NCBI GenBank assembly: GCA_000746765.1
Contig: JOSY01000007.1
Span: 1 to 64,000, forward strand
Source: Marine Group I thaumarchaeote SCGC AAA799-D11
Lineage (GTDB): Archaea > Thermoproteota > Nitrososphaeria > Nitrososphaerales > Nitrosopumilaceae
Reading direction: 5' to 3'
Length of the DNA stretch: 64,000 bases
In this document: piece by piece, positions 59,986-64,000 of the stretch
Layout: every line of letters starts with the position of its first letter
Numbering within the stretch: the first letter of the stretch is position 1
Program-made: the position numbers and the translations under genes
Notes under the pieces: generated by a model
The model's database searches: none
Seen by the model: only the letters and a program-made list of their open reading frames with translations
What the model was told of the DNA's origin: nothing

Positions 59986-60078
59986 ATGGTAAATCCAAAT
60001 GGCTGGTACATTGCTATGCACTTTGATAACTTGAATCAGAAATTGCTTACCAATGAAGAAGACGAAGACGAAGATTAA
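59986..60078 (+). CDS. 30-aa acidic microprotein
   Basis: Manual read: MVNPNGWYIAMHFDNLNQKLLTNEEDEDED*; CTTTAAT element 29 nt upstream. Confidence 0.45.
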   Translation: MVNPNGWYIAMHFDNLNQKLLTNEEDEDED

Positions 60079-60080
60079 TC

Positions 60081-60100
60081 CAATACGCTTAATTTGAGAA
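60081..60100 (+). promoter_or_regulatory. Iterated promoter element CAATACGCTTAATTTGAGAA
   Basis: About 30 nt upstream of ATG 60118. Confidence 0.55.
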
Positions 60101-60117
60101 TTATTTTCTTGTATATT

Positions 60118-60351
60118 ATGCCTCTTTACTGTAAACAATGTGAGGAAAGACGCTATCCTCTGTATAATACCAATGACAAGGAAACGTTGTGGTTATGCAA
60201 CAAATGTCAAAATTACACTGATGCAGATGATGTTATTATTCGTGAACAAACCCAAGAAGAAAGAGATGAGATAAAGGCAAAAGCCAAAGAATTTGAGAGA
60301 ACTAGCAACTTTTCAGGCGAAAAACTTTCACGAAGAAAAGGTGTAAACTAG
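60118..60351 (+). CDS. Zinc-ribbon protein (track ORF starts 60094)
   Basis: MPLYCKQCEERRYPLYNTNDKETLWLCNKCQNYTDADDV. Confidence 0.8.
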   Translation: MPLYCKQCEERRYPLYNTNDKETLWLCNKCQNYTDADDVIIREQTQEERDEIKAKAKEFERTSNFSGEKLSRRKGVN

Positions 60352-60355
60352 AACC

Positions 60356-60535
60356 ATGGGATTCAAGGACTTGTTTGTTGGTGGAAATGAAGGAAACGTT
60401 CCAATCAAGGTACAATGTTCAGGATGTCAGAGGATTACTGTAGTTAAGATTCCAGCTGACAAAGACTTTGCAAAATGGAATAAAAAGTCAAGCTGCGGCC
60501 AATGTGGTGCTACTAACTGTTGGCAAAAAGTTTGA
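60356..60535 (+). CDS. 59-aa zinc-ribbon-like protein
   Basis: Manual read: MGFKDLFVGGNEGNVPIKVQCSGCQRITVVKIPADKDFAKWNKKSSCGQCGATNCWQKV*. Confidence 0.65.
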   Translation: MGFKDLFVGGNEGNVPIKVQCSGCQRITVVKIPADKDFAKWNKKSSCGQCGATNCWQKV

Positions 60536-60540
60536 AGATA

Positions 60541-60604
60541 TAGATTCGGCCATGAAACGAATTCTAGGTTACTTTTGGCAAAAAGCAGAAACGACCGAAT
60601 CCTA
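60541..60604 (+). other. Two mutually exclusive hairpins in intergenic DNA
   Basis: TAGATTCGG (60541-60549) can pair with CGAATTCTA (60558-60566) or CCGAATCCTA (60595-60604); T-rich tract follows. Confidence 0.4.
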
Positions 60605-60742
60605 AGTGAGTTTTTGTTTTGTAATTAATAAAAAATCAGTCTACACTGCAATACAATTTTCATATGTGACAAAAGAATGTAGTTTTTGGCACTAGTACAA
60701 ATTATTCTTTTTTTTAATATATTATGATGACATAATTCACTC

Positions 60743-60934
60743 ATGAACATCACTGATGAACATGGCATGAATCATTTGCTTGCAAAATGTCCAAACTGTC
60801 AAAGTGAGTCTCTTTTCTGCGGAAAGATACCAACTAATTTCAAAAAAATGCAAAACAAAGAGGTGTTGTTTTGCAAAAGATGCAAGTTCATTACTCCTGT
60901 AGAGGAGTTTAAAGACATGCTAGCTAGCAAATAA
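60743..60934 (+). CDS. Small zinc-ribbon protein
   Basis: HLLAKCPNCQSESLFCGKIPTNFKKMQNKEVLFCKRCKFITPVEEF. Confidence 0.75.
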   Translation: MNITDEHGMNHLLAKCPNCQSESLFCGKIPTNFKKMQNKEVLFCKRCKFITPVEEFKDMLASK

Positions 60935-60987
60935 TCTAGCTAGCAACTGTCTACTATACTAGTTATACTCCTTTAGACATCAAATGA

Positions 60988-61095
60988 ATGATGAAAATTA
61001 CGGTAAAAGAGGGATGGAGTAAAAATAGCAAATTATCGATAATTGCAATTTGTGTTAGTTTGATAGCAATTGCAGCAGTTGTAATGCTTGATTAA
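60988..61095 (+). CDS. 35-aa membrane microprotein
   Basis: Manual read: MMKITVKEGWSKNSKLSIIAICVSLIAIAAVVMLD*. Confidence 0.55.
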   Translation: MMKITVKEGWSKNSKLSIIAICVSLIAIAAVVMLD

Positions 61096-61141
61096 ATAAT
61101 GGATTCTAAATCCTTATTTTGATTTAATCTATAGTAAAATA

Positions 61142-61411
61142 ATGGACAAAGAGATTGAAGAAAAGATTCAATCAATAATCTTTGAGACCTTTGAAGACGC
61201 CGAATCTGAATGGGTCAGCTACTTTCAGCACAAAGCTGAACAAATGCATCTAGACAAGAAATCGTTTTTCATTGGAATGATGTATCCCAAAATCACTACA
61301 AATCTTGAGAAAAACAATATTCACATCAGAATAAAATCTGATTCCTGGGGAGATCATGAAAACGAAAAGATCAATTCTATGTTAAATCAATTATATGAAA
61401 AGTATGTCTGA
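61142..61411 (+). CDS. Hypothetical protein
   Basis: 89-aa ORF with promoter-like element CCTTATTTTGA 29 nt upstream. Confidence 0.75.
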   Translation: MDKEIEEKIQSIIFETFEDAESEWVSYFQHKAEQMHLDKKSFFIGMMYPKITTNLEKNNIHIRIKSDSWGDHENEKINSMLNQLYEKYV

Positions 61412-61643
61412 CCGTATGTGTGTCCTTGTTTGGGACATTGGTCGGATTAAGCCAAACAAAAACATACTATACAATCAGCTTCAAGCCTGCAAAGGTAGTA
61501 GGCTTTGCAGGATTCTTGAAGATTAATGTAATTTGCAATTTCACATATTTATCCATACATCATTTTTGTATTGATTTTTTAACCAAAACCCGAATTCTCT
61601 TGCTTTTCATTAGTTCATATTGAAACCACTTTGCGTTACCTCC

Positions 61644-61778
61644 GTGAATCTATTCAAAAAGAAACCTGAAACACCTGGTCTTGTTTGCAGAATATGTGAA
61701 ATGGAATTTACTGAACCTGAAAGAACGATGAGACACATGGTAAAGGCCCATTCAAAACCACAAAAAGCCAAAAAGTAA
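61644..61778 (+). CDS. 44-aa C2H2 zinc-finger microprotein (GTG start)
   Basis: Manual read: MNLFKKKPETPGLVCRICEMEFTEPERTMRHMVKAHSKPQKAKK*; CX2CX3FX8HX4H spacing. Confidence 0.6.
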   Translation: MNLFKKKPETPGLVCRICEMEFTEPERTMRHMVKAHSKPQKAKK

Positions 61779-61802
61779 AACCAATTCTAGTTTGGATTAA
61801 TC

Positions 61803-61820
61803 AAAAATCTTAAGTTTGAA
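61803..61820 (+). promoter_or_regulatory. Iterated promoter element AAAAATCTTAAGTTTGAA
   Basis: CTTAAG 29 nt upstream of ATG 61838. Confidence 0.5.
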
Positions 61821-61837
61821 TCTTTAGTAGACTACTC

Positions 61838-61978
61838 ATGCCATGTCTGAGATGTGATGGCAAGGGAAAAATTCGAAACGAGTTTGGCATGTGGGAGAAA
61901 TGTGAGTCTTGCCAGAAATCTGAAATGACCTTTGAGAGTGCAAATCCTGAACCCGATGTCAATGAAGAAGGAATTTAA
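61838..61978 (+). CDS. 46-aa zinc-ribbon-like protein (DnaJ CxxCxGxG-like knuckle)
   Basis: Manual read: MPCLRCDGKGKIRNEFGMWEKCESCQKSEMTFESANPEPDVNEEGI*. Confidence 0.65.
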   Translation: MPCLRCDGKGKIRNEFGMWEKCESCQKSEMTFESANPEPDVNEEGI

Positions 61979-62001
61979 TTTGATTGAATAATGTGTGAAT
62001 T

Positions 62002-62193
62002 ATGGATAATCTAGATAACGCAAAACATGATCATCAGAAAAACAAGTCTGATATTGTAAATTTGGTAAAACAGATGTTTGCCCAAGACAAATGGGGAGAT
62101 GAGGAATATCGTGCAGCCTTAGAAGAATTGGTAAAAAAAGATGAGGAATTAGTTGCCGAAGTTACTCGAATCATCAAAGAAAGACATGGATGA
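62002..62193 (+). CDS. Small hypothetical protein
   Basis: 63-aa ORF from ATG, charged helical. Confidence 0.65.
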   Translation: MDNLDNAKHDHQKNKSDIVNLVKQMFAQDKWGDEEYRAALEELVKKDEELVAEVTRIIKERHG

Positions 62194-62500
62194 GAAAAAG
62201 CTAAAACAAGAAGACTGTCATGAAGATACACTAGGCCAAGGCGTTCTTACCCTAACCACAAAAAGAATTGCATTTGACAAGACTAGATCTAGAATTATGG
62301 ATTTCTCAAAGCATATGGGGGAAACAATTCTTGATATTCCGTTATCCGATGTAACTCATACCTGGCGTGAAGGACTACTGATGAAAAAGGCCTGTATTAG
62401 TACCAAGACTTCAGATGGTGAGCAGACCTACAAGTTTGGTGTGTTTAATGTTGGTGGATGGGTTGATGACATTCAAGACGCAATAGATGATCTAGATTGA
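62186..62500 (+). CDS. PH/GRAM-like small protein (track ORF starts 62153)
   Basis: MDEKKLKQEDCHEDTLGQGVLTLTTKRIAFDKTRSRIMDFSKHMGETILDIPLSDVTHTWREG. Confidence 0.65.
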   Translation: MDEKKLKQEDCHEDTLGQGVLTLTTKRIAFDKTRSRIMDFSKHMGETILDIPLSDVTHTWREGLLMKKACISTKTSDGEQTYKFGVFNVGGWVDDIQDAIDDLD

Positions 62501-62512
62501 TTTGAAAATCAT

Positions 62513-62530
62513 CAATACTCTTAAGTTTGC
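62513..62530 (+). promoter_or_regulatory. Iterated promoter element CAATACTCTTAAGTTTGC
   Basis: CTTAAG 29 nt upstream of ATG 62549. Confidence 0.55.
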
Positions 62531-62548
62531 ATGTTTTAGATTGGATTT

Positions 62549-62971
62549 ATGATAAACCCAGAACTCTTGAGACTTCTTGAGACAAATGATGTTTTGGATG
62601 TGCTGAGAGATTCAGTTTCATACCAACTACAAAAACTCAACAATGTAGAAAAAACAAGTGAGGGACGTGACTGGTATGCAGAATTGCCTGCAATTGTAAA
62701 GGGAAAATTTGACAACTACAAAGAAGATTATGAGAAACTTTTGAGAATTTTACAATCAGATAATCTCAGTGAGGAGATGAACAAAGGATACTATTATTGG
62801 CGTCTTATTCGCTCTGCCTGCAACACATACCGAAACGATCTCAAAGAATATGACTTACAACTAAGCCAGGAATTCAATCTGCAGGAAACAAAGGCAATAT
62901 CTGAAAATGATTTGCTTAATGAATGCATTGGTGTCTTAGAACAGCATGCAGTTGAAAACCACGACTCTTAA
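62549..62971 (+). CDS. Hypothetical helical protein
   Basis: 140-aa ORF with own promoter element. Confidence 0.75.
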   Translation: MINPELLRLLETNDVLDVLRDSVSYQLQKLNNVEKTSEGRDWYAELPAIVKGKFDNYKEDYEKLLRILQSDNLSEEMNKGYYYWRLIRSACNTYRNDLKEYDLQLSQEFNLQETKAISENDLLNECIGVLEQHAVENHDS

Positions 62972-63036
62972 ACACCCTAATCTCAAAACTGAAAATAAAG
63001 AATCTGTTAATATGTAAAAAACACCCTTTGTAATTC

Positions 63037-63162
63037 ATGTCTGAAGACAAAGAAAAAGAATGGAAGAAACTCGAACAAGAAGAGATGAAAGAGGAAGATC
63101 ATCAACTAGACCTAAAAGAAGGATATGAGCAAGACGAAGAATACGAAGAATCACAAGACTAG
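63037..63162 (+). CDS. 41-aa highly charged microprotein
   Basis: Manual read: MSEDKEKEWKKLEQEEMKEEDHQLDLKEGYEQDEEYEESQD*. Confidence 0.5.
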   Translation: MSEDKEKEWKKLEQEEMKEEDHQLDLKEGYEQDEEYEESQD

Positions 63163-63165
63163 ATT

Positions 63166-63186
63166 CAATACGCTTAAGTTGAGAAT
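63166..63186 (+). promoter_or_regulatory. Iterated promoter element CAATACGCTTAAGTTGAGAAT
   Basis: CTTAAG 30 nt upstream of TTG 63203. Confidence 0.55.
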
Positions 63187-63202
63187 ATGTAGGTTGTAAC
63201 TA

Positions 63203-63286
63203 TTGAAGACATTATTCAAAGGAGTAATCATTGTTGCAGGAATTGTTTTAGGTGTCATGCTAATTCTAAATGCAATTAATCCTTAG
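63203..63286 (+). CDS. 27-aa membrane microprotein (TTG start)
   Basis: Manual read: MKTLFKGVIIVAGIVLGVMLILNAINP*. Confidence 0.5.
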   Translation: MKTLFKGVIIVAGIVLGVMLILNAINP

Positions 63287-63292
63287 ACTCAT

Positions 63293-63310
63293 CAATACCC
63301 TTAAGTTGAA
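63293..63310 (+). promoter_or_regulatory. Iterated promoter element CAATACCCTTAAGTTGAA
   Basis: CTTAAG 31 nt upstream of ATG 63331. Confidence 0.55.
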
Positions 63311-63330
63311 AAATTTTTGAAGGTTAGTTA

Positions 63331-63849
63331 ATGGCTGATGCAAAATTTTCATGGTATGGTAACTTTTACGGAATTGCCTGGAGGAGCAATGCAGGAAACC
63401 CAATTGCAGTTCCGTTGTTTGTAAAAAAAGAAGAATCTCAAAAGATTGCTGAAATTGTAAAGACGTGGAAGCCTAAAGACATCCATCTTACATTTATCGA
63501 AAAAGATGATGGCACTTATGCTATCTGTATCTATCAAGAAGCTGATTCAGGAGAAAATACTGGACTTTATCGCTCTGGCATGAGTCAGACAGGAACCTAT
63601 GGCAAAATAAAACAGATGATTGAAAAAAAATCCTCAATGTGGAATCCACTTCGTGCATATATCCAGATTGTTTATGCTGAAGATCCTGCTGATTCTCAGA
63701 CCTACCAAAACATGACAGACTATATCATAATTGGTAGACTGGAGATAATTTCAGAGGCCGCACTTAAATCAAAAAAATTTGCAACAGAAAGAGATGCTCA
63801 TACTACACTTGGCAGATATGCTATCCAAGATACCAATGATGAGAATTAG
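63331..63849 (+). CDS. Hypothetical protein
   Basis: 172-aa ORF with own promoter element. Confidence 0.8.
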   Translation: MADAKFSWYGNFYGIAWRSNAGNPIAVPLFVKKEESQKIAEIVKTWKPKDIHLTFIEKDDGTYAICIYQEADSGENTGLYRSGMSQTGTYGKIKQMIEKKSSMWNPLRAYIQIVYAEDPADSQTYQNMTDYIIIGRLEIISEAALKSKKFATERDAHTTLGRYAIQDTNDEN

Positions 63850-63887
63850 GCTCAGTCTTTATCTTGCAAATTTTGTAAAAGTAAACC

Positions 63888-64000
63888 ATGTCTGAAATTT
63901 GTGAGAGGTGCAAAAAGTCAGTTGATCAAGTAAGCAGATACCATGATCATGGTGTAGACAAGCTGCTGTGCTCTGATTGTACCTCTGAAATTGAAGAATA
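63888..64000 (+). CDS. Zinc-ribbon-like small protein, truncated by window end
   Basis: Manual read: MSEICERCKKSVDQVSRYHDHGVDKLLCSDCTSEIEE... Confidence 0.6.
   Translation, partial: MSEICERCKKSVDQVSRYHDHGVDKLLCSDCTSEIEE

Noticed and set aside
60905-60950. CTAGCTAGCAAATAATCTAGCTAGCAA repeat as a terminator or recombination site
   Set aside because: Short AT-rich direct/palindromic repeat spanning a stop codon; too short to support a specific role.
61420-61623. Track ORF 61420-61623 (+)
   Set aside because: Phe-rich, unlikely composition, no promoter element at the expected distance; treated as intergenic.

Overview
The window is a chromosomal segment of an ammonia-oxidising-archaeon-type (Nitrososphaerota/Thaumarchaeota, Nitrosopumilus-like) genome. 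This assignment is inferred from AT-rich coding, PEFG-CTERM surface proteins, an unsplit rpoA and archaeal ribosomal and isoprenoid genes; no amo genes are present. The left edge carries the C-terminus of a transposase. Next is a non-oxidative pentose-phosphate operon with a transketolase-N/ribulose-P-epimerase fusion. Housekeeping blocks follow: gltX-GGPPS-idi-ipk-mvk-rpsB-eno-rpoN, glmS, rps4 and rps13. A metal/redox locus (multicopper oxidase, ZIP, CDF) comes next, then surface proteins including a 1061-aa S-layer-like protein, a CFI-box protein and four tandem PEFG-CTERM genes. A nickel-pincer cofactor set (larB, larC, larE) flanks malate dehydrogenase. The rpoH-rpoB-rpoA...rpl30e-nusA-rps12-rps7 superoperon is interrupted by surface-protein genes. 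The right end (about 56-64 kb) is dense in very small proteins, many missed by the supplied ORF track. Three tRNAs were found: His, Leu, and an intron-containing Gln. Main novelty candidates are: (1) three tandem 43-nt hairpin units with compensatory base changes at 57406-57534, likely an undescribed structured RNA; (2) a long surface protein gene split by a frameshift exactly inside an 18-nt tandem repeat at 52101-52203; (3) a microprotein island with iterated near-identical promoters; (4) a 19-bp-periodic triple operator in front of the MCO-ZIP operon. Everything was read by eye, with no database search.
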